The notes under the pieces were generated by a model, which was given only the letters and a program-made list of their open reading frames with translations, made no database searches and was not told the DNA's origin. The translations under genes were made by a program, and so were the position numbers. From Sva-07 sp963743825 (GTDB lineage: Bacteria; Actinomycetota; Acidimicrobiia; Acidimicrobiales; Ilumatobacteraceae), in contig CAVURC010000014.1 in NCBI GenBank assembly GCA_963743825.1, positions 80,932 to 144,931 of the forward strand: a DNA stretch of 64,000 nt, written 5' to 3'. Below are positions 52,706 through 61,531 of this stretch, piece after piece (the first letter of the stretch is position 1; the number at the start of each line of letters is the position of its first letter).

Positions 52706-53039
52706 TGCAGTCGTCGACGCGGTGACCCGGCCGATCCACCAACGCCGCCGCCGGTTCGTGCACCGTCGGGGTGGCTGGCATCACCGACGAGAATAGTGGC
52801 CCGTACGGATTGCGTCGTTCAGCGGTCTGCGACGGTTGTGGCACACCGAGTGCGCACTCGACGATCGGGATCGGCCCGCTCCCTTTCAGCGGTCGGATTC
52901 GGTTCGTTCAATGCAATCGGCGCCGCTTCGGTCCTCGAGGTCACGAGCAGTGCCTCCTCGGCAGTGGACATCCGGCCCTGGCGAGCGGCGCTGTTCGGGC
53001 GCAACGTGAATCGAGACAGTCATTGAAAGGAGGCTGATC
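52706..53039. other. 334-base divergent gap
   Basis: It separates the phosphatase from the lipoprotein gene. No independent gene is convincing. It may contain the missing N-terminus of the phosphatase (about 52706-52784) and the promoter of the lipoprotein. The decamer TTCAGCGGTC is repeated at about 52818 and about 52888. AAAGGAGG at 53025-53032 is the lipoprotein ribosome binding site. Confidence 0.4.
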
Positions 53040-53901
53040 ATGTTTGCGCGGGTGAGCCTTGTGGCCCTGCTCGGTCTGGTCGGGGCGCTCGTGGGTTGCA
53101 GTGACGACGAAGCGGCACGCGACACGACGTCGGCAACGACTGTGTCCGTCGAGACCACCGTTCCGCTGACACCGGAGCAGCTCGACGCCATGCTGCTCGA
53201 CGCGAGTGACGTCGGTGCCGCGTGGCAGCTCGGCCCAGCGGTCACCGATGCGGACCTGGCCGACGCCTCGCAGATCCCGTGCCCCGACACGGCGATCGAT
53301 CCGGGCGTCACCGATCGGTTGACGCCGGTCACCGGGGTCCAGTTCGAGCCCGTCGATCACTCGTCCAAACACCTGATCGAGTTCGCCGTCACGGGCCAAC
53401 CCGAACAGCTCGACGGAGACCTTCAGGTGTTGTTCGACTCCATGGACGCCTGCGCGGCGACGACCCCGACGACGATCGGAACGGGATCGTTGACGGTCGA
53501 CCCCCTCACCATCCCCGAACTCGGTGACCAGCGGGCGGCGTACACCCTCATCGGTGTCGAGTCACCCGACGAGACGTGGTACATCCGCAACGCCGAGGTG
53601 CGTGTTGGGGCGATCGCCGTCGAGGTCGGCCTGACCGAGATCCTGCAACCGCCCGACAACGAACCGAGCATCAGCGATGCCGAGTTCATCCAACTCATCC
53701 AGACGGCGGTCGCCAAGCTCGCACGATGGGTCTGGCCCCGAACTGGCCAACCCGGCGTCGGCGTACTGCGTCGAGCAGGGCGGTCAGGTCGACATCGTCG
53801 ACGAGGCCGGCGGTCAGGTCGGCTACTGCGAACTCCCGGACGGACGCAGGATCGAGGAATGGGAGTACTACCGCTCCCAAACCTCTACCAGCGAGCCGTG
53901 A
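53040..53901 (+). CDS. Lipoprotein with C-terminal DUF333 domain (one frame break)
   Basis: ATG 53040 is preceded by AAAGGAGG. The signal peptide MFARVSLVALLGLVGALVGC ends in a lipobox L-V-G-C with Cys20. A Thr-rich linker and a domain of about 190 residues (LDASDVGAAWQLGPAVTDAD, FDSMDACAATTPTTIGTGSL) follow. At about 53722 one extra base shifts the frame. The continuation is GPELANPASAYCVEQGGQVD and GYCELPDGRRIEEWEYYRS, a typical DUF333 (hemolysin-like) module with its two cysteines. Repaired length is 286. Function is unknown. Confidence 0.85.
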
Positions 53902-54001
53902 ATCAGCACAGGCGACCAGCCGGACCTCCGGACCGTTGTGGGTGGATTCGGGCCTGCAGCTCGGGCTCGGATGACCAGCCGGCGATCACACCTGGTGGAT
54001 G

Positions 54002-54079
54002 TGGTCGGGATGGGGAGATTCGAACTCCCGGCCTCCTGCTCCCAAAGCAGGCGCGCTAACCAAGCTGCGCTACATCCCG
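54002..54079 (-). tRNA. tRNA-Pro (anticodon TGG)
   Basis: The acceptor stem CGGGATG/CATCCCG pairs fully, with A as discriminator and an encoded CCA. The D arm is GCGCAGCTTGGTTAGCGC, the anticodon arm CCTGC-TTTGGGA-GCAGG with TGG, and the T arm CGGGAGTTCGAATCTCCC-like. The length is 78 bases including CCA. Confidence 0.97.
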
Positions 54080-54127
54080 GATGTGGCGGCTCATGCTACT
54101 GACCGACATCCGATTGTCGTCGGTGCG

Positions 54128-54619
54128 TCAGAGGGCGATTGCCGTGGTCGTCGCCCCTGGCGGTGGCGGCCATCGTCGGCCGCCACTCGGCAAGCCGACC
54201 TCGGCGAATGCCGTCGCCAGCTGGTCGACGTGCAGTTCGCGTCGACGATCGGTGCTGTCGATGTTGGTGATGACAGCGACCACATCGAGGTACGCCGCTC
54301 GGAACACCGCGCCGTGACCGTCGTCGGGGCCGGCCAGGGCATGAGCCAGCTCATGAGCAGCGGTCGCCACTGTCATCTGCGTTGCGGCGAGACGGATCGT
54401 CGTACGACCTCCCGCTGCCGGCATCGCACATCGTGTGCTCGACGACGCTGCGTCAGCGCGCGCCACGATCACATCGACGACCGGTCCTGGCCACCACTCC
54501 CCCGTCGTCACTGATCGCATCCGCTCGACGAGACGCGAGAAGTCGATCAGGTCCTCCAGATCGGTGCCGTCGAACGCGGCACGTTCGGCCGCGTACACCG
54601 CCGACCGGTCGACGTCCAC
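54128..54619 (-). CDS. HEXXH putative metallohydrolase (TIGR04338-like)
   Basis: GTG 54619 is three bases after the DUF2786 gene stop. The 163-residue protein has the zinc-protease motif TVATAAHELAHALAGPDDGH (HELAH, with a further His downstream) at about 85-104, and RAAYLDVVAVITNID, which would hold a third ligand region. Small actinobacterial metallohydrolases of this type are commonly encoded beside a DUF2786 protein, as here. Substrate is unknown. Confidence 0.82.
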   Translation of the reverse strand: MDVDRSAVYAAERAAFDGTDLEDLIDFSRLVERMRSVTTGEWWPGPVVDVIVARADAASSSTRCAMPAAGGRTTIRLAATQMTVATAAHELAHALAGPDDGHGAVFRAAYLDVVAVITNIDSTDRRRELHVDQLATAFAEVGLPSGGRRWPPPPGATTTAIAL

Positions 54620-54622
54620 TGC

Positions 54623-55375
54623 TCAGCCCGAACCCAGCGCTCGCCGACCGACCAGCCGCGCCCGGCCCACATCGGCCCGGTCGGCCGCGTCGGCCCCGGC
54701 TCGCCAACCGTTCGCCTGTGCGGGCCCCGGGGCCCGAGCAGTTCGGACCCGTCCGAACGACTCCTTCGCGAACTCGTCGACCCGACGGCTCCGATCGATG
54801 ATCGCGATCTGACTGGACGCCACGCTGCCATCGGACGCCGACGACACGACTGCGGCTTCGGCGTCTCGCCGGGTGTCGGCGAGCAGGACTCCCATCCGAT
54901 CGGCGTATCCGAACAGGAATGAGCGACGGTACCGCTGCGTCGCCGCAGGTGTCGCACGCCGTTGCGAGGCCACCCGAGCGGCAGCCTGTGCGTGGAGCGA
55001 GTGGTACATCAACTCGACGACATCGAGATCGCTGACATGGCCGGCAACGTGCGCCACGGTGCCCGACGGCGTGGTACCGAAGACCACTCTGGTGTCGTGC
55101 GTTGCGGCCACCGCCATCAACAGCGCAAGTCGGGCGCGTACGTAGGCGCCACGTCCGAGTGGGATCTCCCGAACGGCGAGACGGTCGCGGTCGTCGAGGT
55201 CAGCCACTCGATGCGGGTCGATCCGGTGCCGTGCAACGAGCTCGGCGGCCTTGCGGGCGAAGGCGTCGGCCTCGTGGGAATTCGAGGTGGCGCTCGCCTT
55301 GTCCATCAGTTTGCGCACCCGCTGCAGCAAGATGCGACTGTCGCCTTCTTGACCGGGGAGGTAGGTTGACGGCAC
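54623..55375 (-). CDS. DUF2786 domain protein
   Basis: The 250-residue protein starts MPSTYLPGQEGDSRILLQRV. The DUF2786 segment is LMDKASATSNSHEADAFARK with AAELVARHRIDPHRV. A second domain (ARLALLMAVAATHDTRVVFG, VAGHVSDLDVVELMYHSLHA, then RRSFLFGYADRMGVLLADTR) matches the family's C-terminal region. DUF2786 is also found in phage and mobile-element proteins. In actinobacteria the pair with a HEXXH protein is recurrent; the function is unknown. Confidence 0.85.
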   Translation of the reverse strand: MPSTYLPGQEGDSRILLQRVRKLMDKASATSNSHEADAFARKAAELVARHRIDPHRVADLDDRDRLAVREIPLGRGAYVRARLALLMAVAATHDTRVVFGTTPSGTVAHVAGHVSDLDVVELMYHSLHAQAAARVASQRRATPAATQRYRRSFLFGYADRMGVLLADTRRDAEAAVVSSASDGSVASSQIAIIDRSRRVDEFAKESFGRVRTARAPGPAQANGWRAGADAADRADVGRARLVGRRALGSG

Positions 55376-55428
55376 CGGTCAGATCACTTCCTGTTCGAAG
55401 GGTCGATTCACATGGCGAGCGTACGACG

Positions 55429-56056
55429 ATGAAGCAGACACGACAGACCCCCGTGCTCATGGCACCCGACTCTGCGATCGACGGGCGCACCATGCGTCGG
55501 AACCGCAACCGTACGGCGGTGATCACGGCACTGCTCGACATGATTCGCGAAGGCGATCTGCATCCCGGAGCCGCCGAGATCGCCGATCGAGCCGGCGTGT
55601 CGCACCGGTCGATCTTCCGCTACTTCGACGACCTCGACGATCTCGTCCGAACCGCCATCGACCAGGCATTCCAGGACGCCGCTCCGCTGAGCACGATTCC
55701 CGATCCGAGTTCCAAGACGCTGGACCAGCGAATCGCCGACCTCGTCGATGCGCGCCTGGCACTGTTCGCCTTCGTCGACGGCACGATGCAGCTTGCTCGG
55801 ATGCGCGCCTATTCCATCCCCTCGATCGACGAAGCGATCGCTGTGGTCGCCGAGGAGTTCCGGGCGCAACTCGGCGAACAATTCGCGACAGAACTGGCCC
55901 CGCTTCCAGAGCCCGATCGGGCGTTCATCATCGACGCCGTCCTCGTACTCACGAGCTACGACGCCGTACACGATCCACATCCGATTGCTGGCGAGCTCGA
56001 CCGACCGCATCCGGGCGGCATGGATCAGCGGGCTGACCGCACTGCTGAGCACCTGA
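55429..56056 (+). CDS. TetR-family transcriptional regulator (one frame break near the end)
   Basis: ATG 55429 opens KQTRQTPVLMAPDSAIDGRT. The N-terminal HTH is LHPGAAEIADRAGVSHRSIF RYFDDLDDLV (about 42-71), the classic TetR pattern. At about 55967 the frame needs one base removed. The C-terminus then reads YTIHIRLLASSTDRIRAAWI and stops at 56056, with 208 residues in all. It diverges from the DUF2786 pair across 53 bases and may control it. Confidence 0.85.
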
Positions 56057-56092
56057 GCTTCGCCCACCGACGCCGATAGGGTGTCGGCTCTT

Positions 56093-56167
<75 letters not shown>

Positions 56168-56239
56168 ATCGATTTCGTCCTGATCCAGGAGACTTCCGAC
56201 CCTGGCCGGCCCTGATCCTGGCGGCGCACGCTGTGTGTC

Positions 56240-57766
56240 ATGAGGGCTGTACCGGACGGTCCGATGCCACGACGCTCGCTTGCGTTGTTCGCTGCGCTCA
56301 ACGGGATGGCCGCGTGGGCCGGGGCGATCGGTCTGGTCACCGGCGACATCGACTTCGGCGACACCCTCGACGATCGGCTCCCGTTCGACAGCCTGGTGCT
56401 CGCCGGATTCGCTCTCGCTGCGATCGTGGCCATCCCACTGACGGTGCTCGCGTGGTGGGCGTGGACCGGCCACCAGAGAACCGACGAACTGTCACTGGTG
56501 GTCGGTGTCGCACTCATCGGCTGGATCATCGTGCAGCTCATCTTCCTCCAGGCGTTCTCGCTGTTCCAGGCCGCCTACCTCGCCGTCGGCACCGGCTTCG
56601 TCGCAGCATCGCATCTGGTGCGCCTCCCTGCCAGGACACGCGGTGTCCTGACGGTGTCCGTCGGCACGCTGCTCCTCGCGGCCGGAATCGGACTCATCCC
56701 TCAGTTCTTGGAGAACCTCCCGTCGACGGGGGCGCTGCTGTCGATCTTTGCGGTCCTCGGCGGAGGCACGCTCGTGGTTCTCGGAGCCCGCTCGGCAGCT
56801 CGCGGGCAAGCACGAAGTCGCCAGATCGTCGGCGTGATCGGAACCCTCCTGGCGGTGGCGCTCGGCACCTGGATCGTCGCTCCGGCCGTGGCCGCGACGA
56901 ATGTTCCGCCATCCGAGATCACTGCGACACCCGCTGACCTCGGACTCGACCACGAGAACGTGACGCTCACCACCGTCGACGGTGTCGACCTGGCCGCGTG
57001 GTACATCCCGTCCACCTCGTCGGCCGCTGTGGTGATGATGCACGGCGCCGGCTCCACGCGATCCGACGTGCTCGACCAGGCCGCGGTACTCCACCGCAAC
57101 GGCTTCGGGACCCTGCTCATCGACGCACGAGGGCACGGCGAGAGCAACGGCACCGCGATGGACTTCGGGTGGTTCGGCGATCTGGACATCGGCGCCGGCA
57201 CCGCATACCTGGCGACTCGCAGTGACGTCGACCCCGAACGCATCGGCGTCGTCGGATTCTCGATGGGTGGCGAGGAGGCGATCGGTGCCGCAGCGACAGA
57301 TCCCCTGATCGCAGCGGTGGTCGCCGAGGGGGCGACGGCCCGTACCGCCGACGACAAGGCCTGGCTGTCCGATGTCTACGGGTGGCGCGGCTGGCTACAG
57401 GAGCAGGTCGAGAAGGTGCAGTTCGGGATCACCGACCTCCTCACCGAGGCATCGCCACCTGCCGCACTTCGCGACGCCGTCACGGCCGCAGCGGACACGC
57501 CGTTCCTCCTCGTCGCTGCCGGCACCATGGCCGACGAGCAGCACGCGGCGGAGTTCATTCGCACCGCCGCTCCGGAACGCGTCACCGTGTGGACCGTCGA
57601 CGACGCAACCCACACGGGCGGCCTCGAGGCCGAGCCGGCTGCCTGGGAACAGCGGGTCACCCGATTCCTCGAGGACACGTTGCGCGCAGTGTCAGCCGAC
57701 GGAGATGAGGTCGACGACGAAGACCAGCGTTTCGTTGGGGGCGATGACGCCGCCGGCACCGGCTGA
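56240..57766 (+). CDS. Membrane-anchored alpha/beta hydrolase
   Basis: The protein has up to 508 residues (ATG 56240, or 56264 for PRRSLALFAA). Six or so N-terminal membrane helices (for example LVVGVALIGWIIVQLIFLQA) precede an alpha/beta hydrolase domain. The oxyanion strand is AVVMMHGAGSTRSDVLDQAA, the nucleophile elbow GVVGFSMGGEEAIGAAATD (GxSxG), and the likely catalytic His is in VDDATHTGGLEAEPAAWEQR. The last 25 residues are antisense to the end of the convergent FKBP gene, so the true C-terminus may be shorter. Lysophospholipase-like esterases have this look; substrate is unknown. Confidence 0.85.
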   Translation: MRAVPDGPMPRRSLALFAALNGMAAWAGAIGLVTGDIDFGDTLDDRLPFDSLVLAGFALAAIVAIPLTVLAWWAWTGHQRTDELSLVVGVALIGWIIVQLIFLQAFSLFQAAYLAVGTGFVAASHLVRLPARTRGVLTVSVGTLLLAAGIGLIPQFLENLPSTGALLSIFAVLGGGTLVVLGARSAARGQARSRQIVGVIGTLLAVALGTWIVAPAVAATNVPPSEITATPADLGLDHENVTLTTVDGVDLAAWYIPSTSSAAVVMMHGAGSTRSDVLDQAAVLHRNGFGTLLIDARGHGESNGTAMDFGWFGDLDIGAGTAYLATRSDVDPERIGVVGFSMGGEEAIGAAATDPLIAAVVAEGATARTADDKAWLSDVYGWRGWLQEQVEKVQFGITDLLTEASPPAALRDAVTAAADTPFLLVAAGTMADEQHAAEFIRTAAPERVTVWTVDDATHTGGLEAEPAAWEQRVTRFLEDTLRAVSADGDEVDDEDQRFVGGDDAAGTG

Positions 57767-58060
57767 GCCGTAGCCCATGTGCGGCGGAATGGTGAGACGA
57801 CGACGCCCGCCGACTTTCATGCCCTGGACGCCATCGTCCCATCCCTGGATCACCTGGCGACGCCCGAGCCCGAACTGGAACGGTTCCATACGGTCCCACG
57901 ATGCATCGAACTGCTCACCTGTCGACCACGACACACCGACGTAGTGCACCGTGACGTTCTTGCCGGCAATCGCCTCATCGCCGTCGCCGACGGTCTCGTC
58001 GTCGATGACGAGTTCGGTGGGTGGGGCTTCCTCGGGAATCGTGACCTCTGGCTTGCGCAT
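57692..58060 (-). CDS. FKBP-type peptidyl-prolyl isomerase
   Basis: The 122-residue protein starts MRKPEVTIPEEAPPTELVID. The FKBP core is VTVHYVGVSWSTGEQFDASW, PFQFGLGRRQVIQGWDDGVQ, GMKVGGRRRLTIPPHMGYGS and PNETLVFVVDLISVG, containing the usual pocket Tyr, Phe, Trp and Ile. There is no signal peptide, so it is cytoplasmic. It overlaps the hydrolase gene tail-to-tail by 75 bases. Confidence 0.95.
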   Translation of the reverse strand: MRKPEVTIPEEAPPTELVIDDETVGDGDEAIAGKNVTVHYVGVSWSTGEQFDASWDRMEPFQFGLGRRQVIQGWDDGVQGMKVGGRRRLTIPPHMGYGSAGAGGVIAPNETLVFVVDLISVG

Positions 58061-58102
58061 GGACGACGACGCTATCGGCGACGCCTACTGCTGCCTGCCA
58101 GA

Positions 58103-59336
58103 ATGCGAACCATGCCCGGCGCCTTCCTCCACCCGTTCGCCAAACCCACCCGCGAGCGTTTCATCACGATCGCCCGCGGTGAGGGATCGCTGCTGTGGGA
58201 CGCCGATGGCAACGAGCTGATCGATGCCATGGCGAGTCTCTGGTATTGCCAGGTCGGCCACGGACGACGTGAGATCGGCGACGCGATCGCCCGACAGATC
58301 GGCACGATCGAGGCGTACTCGTGCTTCGACCCGTTCACGAACGCTCCGGCCGACGCACTTGCCGAGCGGATCGCCTCGCTCACCCCGATCCCCGAGGCCC
58401 GCATCTTCTACGCCGGTTCCGGCTCCGAAGCGGTCGACTCGGCGATGAAGCTCGCCCGACTCGCCCACGTACAGGCCGGCCACCCCGAGCGTCGCCTGAT
58501 CGTCTCGCGCGGTCCGCGGCTACCACGGCACGAACTACGGCGGCACCAGCGCCCAGGGCCTGCCTCTCAACAAGCAGGGCTACGGCGAGTTGCTGGCCGA
58601 CGTGGTGCAGGTGCCGAGCGACGACATCGAGGCGCTCTCGGTGCTGATGGCCGAACGGTCGGACGAACTCGCCGCGGTCATCACCGAGCCGGTACAGGGT
58701 GCCGCCGGCGTGTTCCCGCCCGTCGACGGATACCTCTCCGAAGCGCGCCGCCTGTGCGATCAGCACGGTGCATTGTTGATCTTCGACGAGGTGATCACCG
58801 GCTTCGGCCGCATGGGCACGTGGTTCGCGGCCGACCACTACGGTGTCATCCCCGACATGACGACCTTCGCGAAGGGCGTCACATCGGGCTATCAGCCGCT
58901 CGGTGGCGTCATCGTCGGTGCGAAGGTCCGCGAGGCGCTCGAGGCCGACGCCGACTTCATCCTGCGCCACGGCTACACGTACTCCGGCCATCCAGCAGCG
59001 TGCGTCGGCGCGATCGAGAACCTCGACATCATCGAACGAGATGGGCTGCTCGACGCTGCCACGCACCTCGGAACCCGGCTCGAGCGAGGCCTCCGAGCGC
59101 TCGAAGCCGACGGCGTCGTCGACCACGTGCGCGGCGACGTGGCCATCTTCGGCGTCCAACTCCACGAGCACACCAACGCCATGCACGTCCGAGATCGGAT
59201 GCTGGAGCTCGGTGTGATCACTCGCGCCATCGGCACGGACACCGTCACGTTCTGCCCGCCGTTCGTCACCACCGACGAACAGGTCGATCGCATCGTCGAC
59301 GTCCTGGCCACAGCGCTGGGCGAACTGGCGGAGTGA
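58103..59336 (+). CDS. Class III pyridoxal-phosphate aminotransferase (one frame break)
   Basis: It starts MRTMPGAFLHPFAKPTRERF (or Met at 58112). The first frame runs to about 58511, where one extra G shifts it. The continuation is VRGYHGTNYGGTSAQGLPLN then KQGYGELLADVVQVPSDDIE, giving 410 residues after repair. Marks are FYAGSGSEAVDSAMKLARLA, LIFDEVITGFGRMGTWFAAD and the PLP Lys in TTFAKGVTSGYQPLGGVIVG. The enzyme is of the omega-amino acid:pyruvate or related transaminase type; substrate is unknown. Confidence 0.9.
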
Positions 59337-59426
59337 GCGATGAGCGAACGCACCAGATCGAGGGCGTTTTCTCATCGCGACGGGTGATCTGAGCGGTTCG
59401 CCACGACGACGGCTAGGTTCGGCCAC

Positions 59427-59882
59427 GTGGCTGGCCTTCCCCGGTGGACTCATCTCGCGCTCTGCGTTCGCGACATCGACGCGATGATCGAGTGGTACGT
59501 CGCCCACACTCCGCTGGAACTCCTGGAGCGTCGGGAGGACGACAACGGATACGGCGCTTGGCTCGGACATCCCGACAGTCCCGATTCGCCGTTCATCCTC
59601 GTGCTCGCACAGTTCCACCCCGGTCACGAGCCGTTTCCGGGGACGGGTCCGACTCCGATCGGGCCGTTCGCACATCTCGGGTTCGAGCTCGCTGAACGCT
59701 CCGACATCGATGCGATCGCCGCCATCGCCGAAGCCGGTGGCTGGCTCGCGTCAGCGCCGATGGACCTTCCGGCGCCGATCGGCTACATCTGCATGGTGAC
59801 CGATCCCGATGGCAACACCATCGAGTTCTCCCACGACCAGGGCGTCTATGCCTTCGCGCAGGAGCATTTCACCGAGGGGTGA
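59427..59882 (+). CDS. VOC/glyoxalase-fold protein
   Basis: GTG 59427 opens AGLPRWTHLALCVRDIDAMI. The 151-residue protein has one full VOC unit: an N-terminal HLALCVRD with metal-type His, FAHLGFELAERSDIDAIAAI, and the C-terminal GYICMVTDPDGNTIEFSHDQ with the conserved Glu. VOC enzymes are metal-dependent lyases, isomerases or dioxygenases; the substrate is unknown. Its TGA directly abuts the TCA of the convergent dehydrogenase. Confidence 0.87.
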   Translation: MAGLPRWTHLALCVRDIDAMIEWYVAHTPLELLERREDDNGYGAWLGHPDSPDSPFILVLAQFHPGHEPFPGTGPTPIGPFAHLGFELAERSDIDAIAAIAEAGGWLASAPMDLPAPIGYICMVTDPDGNTIEFSHDQGVYAFAQEHFTEG

Positions 59883-60752
59883 TCAAGGGTTCAGGAGCCG
59901 GATGAGGCTGCTGGTGTCCCACCGGTCGCCGCCCATCGCGACGACCTGCTTGTAGAACTGGTCGACGAGCGCAGTCAGCGGCAGTCGAGCCCCGCTCCGG
60001 TTGGCTTCGTCGAGCACGATGCCGAGGTCTTTGCGCATCCACTCGACAGCGAACCCGAACTCGAATTCGTCGGCGGCCATCGTGCGCGCCCGGTTGTCCA
60101 TCTGCCAACTCTGAGCTGCGCCCTTGCCGATCACCTCGACGACCTGGTCGACGTCGAGGCCGGCGAGCTTGGCGAAATTCACGCCTTCGGCCAGGCCCTG
60201 GAGTACGCCGGCGATGCAGATCTGGTTGACCATCTTGGTGAGCTGCCCAGCCCCGGCAGGGCCGAGCTGAACACACGACCTGGCGTACGCGTCGATGACC
60301 TGGGCGGCCCGGTCGAACACCTCGACGTCGTCGCACCCGCACATCACCGTGAGCTGGCCGTTCTCGGCTCCCGCTTGTCCGCCCGACACCGGGGCATCGA
60401 CGAATCCGATGCCGAGTTCCGCACACGCCCCCGAGAGCTGCCGTGCCACACCGGCCGACGCCGTCGTGTGGTCGATCAACACCGATCCGGCCGACATCGC
60501 CGCAAGCGCCCCCGCAGGACCGAGGACGACCTCGCGAACGTCGTCGTCGTTGCCGACACACAACGCCACGAAGTCAGCATCGACAGCTGCCTCGGCCGGC
60601 GTCGGCGCGGCTCGATTGCCGTTGAGTGCCACCCAGGCGAGCGCCTTGGCCGCCGTGCGGTTGTAGACCACGACCTCGTGGCCGCCCTTGGCCAGATGAC
60701 GGGCCATCGGAGCACCCATCACACCCAGTCCGAGAAACGCAATCCTGCTCAT
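59883..60752 (-). CDS. 3-hydroxyisobutyrate dehydrogenase-family oxidoreductase
   Basis: The 289-residue protein starts MSRIAFLGLGVMGAPMARHL, the beta-hydroxyacid dehydrogenase NAD(P) signature (GLGxMGxPMA) with YNRT after strand 2. Later marks are DAPVSGGQAGAENGQLTVMC and the catalytic Lys in AGAGQLTKMVNQICIAGVLQ, then the AQSWQMDNRARTM helix. It oxidises short hydroxyacids or reduces semialdehydes. The nearby class III aminotransferase could work in the same pathway (semialdehyde/amine), but that is inference. Confidence 0.92.
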   Translation of the reverse strand: MSRIAFLGLGVMGAPMARHLAKGGHEVVVYNRTAAKALAWVALNGNRAAPTPAEAAVDADFVALCVGNDDDVREVVLGPAGALAAMSAGSVLIDHTTASAGVARQLSGACAELGIGFVDAPVSGGQAGAENGQLTVMCGCDDVEVFDRAAQVIDAYARSCVQLGPAGAGQLTKMVNQICIAGVLQGLAEGVNFAKLAGLDVDQVVEVIGKGAAQSWQMDNRARTMAADEFEFGFAVEWMRKDLGIVLDEANRSGARLPLTALVDQFYKQVVAMGGDRWDTSSLIRLLNP

Positions 60753-60792
60753 GGTCGCCGAGTCTGGCACGCCGGTGCGACACTGTCCGGGC

Positions 60793-61524
60793 GTGGAGGA
60801 TCGACAGACGACGCCGTGGTGCGTCTTGACGTGGAACGTGCACGGGTCGCAGCGTCCTGACATCGACGCGCTTGCCGCAGCCATTCGTGCCGAGACGCCC
60901 GACATCGTGGTGATCCAGGAGATCCGCAGAGGCCAGGCGGAGTCGCTCGCCGTCACGTTGTCGATGCGGTACTCGTGGGCGTTGAAGCACTCGCCGTACA
61001 CGACGGCACTGTGGTGGCGCTCCGAGGGGATGGCGATCATGACGCCTCACCTCCTCGACGCCGCCGGGCACACCGAGGTCTCGGACGATCAGCCGATGCG
61101 GAGCTGGCGACGCCGGATCGCCCAGTGGGCGCTCATCGGCCGACCCGACCGCAGCATGCTGATGATCTACAACCTGCACCTGTCACCACACGAGGATGCG
61201 GACTCCCGGCGGTTCGAGGCGGCGCGGGTGAACGAGATCGTCGCTGCGATCGGTGACGATCCGCCACCGATCGTGGCCGGCGACTTCAACGACGCCGGCG
61301 ACCCGTCGATCATCGAGGTCCTGCCCGGAGTCGAGCACGGGTCGCCACCGCTGAGCAGCCCCGCCGACTCGCCGACCCAGTCGCTCGACCACGTGCTGCT
61401 TCCACCGCCCGCTCACGATGTGACCGTGTCGGTCCCAGCTGGCGGTGCGCCGTGGGCGGCGATGTCCGATCACCTTCCCGTGACTGTTCGCTTCTCGATG
61501 CCCGGCGCCGGGTCTGCGCGATGA
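60793..61524 (+). CDS. Endonuclease/exonuclease/phosphatase family protein
   Basis: GTG 60793 opens EDRQTTPWCVLTWNVHGSQR. The 243-residue protein has the EEP motifs: TWNVHG, IVVIQEIRRGQAESLAVTLS, MIYNLHLSPHEDADSRRFEA, PIVAGDFNDAGDPSIIEVLP and the terminal AAMSDHLPVTVRFSM. Metal ligands Asn, Glu, Asp and His are all present. Members cleave phosphodiesters in DNA, RNA or lipids. A 40-base divergent region separates it from the dehydrogenase. Confidence 0.88.
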   Translation: MEDRQTTPWCVLTWNVHGSQRPDIDALAAAIRAETPDIVVIQEIRRGQAESLAVTLSMRYSWALKHSPYTTALWWRSEGMAIMTPHLLDAAGHTEVSDDQPMRSWRRRIAQWALIGRPDRSMLMIYNLHLSPHEDADSRRFEAARVNEIVAAIGDDPPPIVAGDFNDAGDPSIIEVLPGVEHGSPPLSSPADSPTQSLDHVLLPPPAHDVTVSVPAGGAPWAAMSDHLPVTVRFSMPGAGSAR

Positions 61525-61531
61525 CGCAGGA

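Noticed and set aside
59880..59885. TGATCA, the abutting stops of the VOC and dehydrogenase genes, as a regulatory palindrome.
   Set aside because: It is simply two stop codons meeting with no spacer. A six-base palindrome is not significant.
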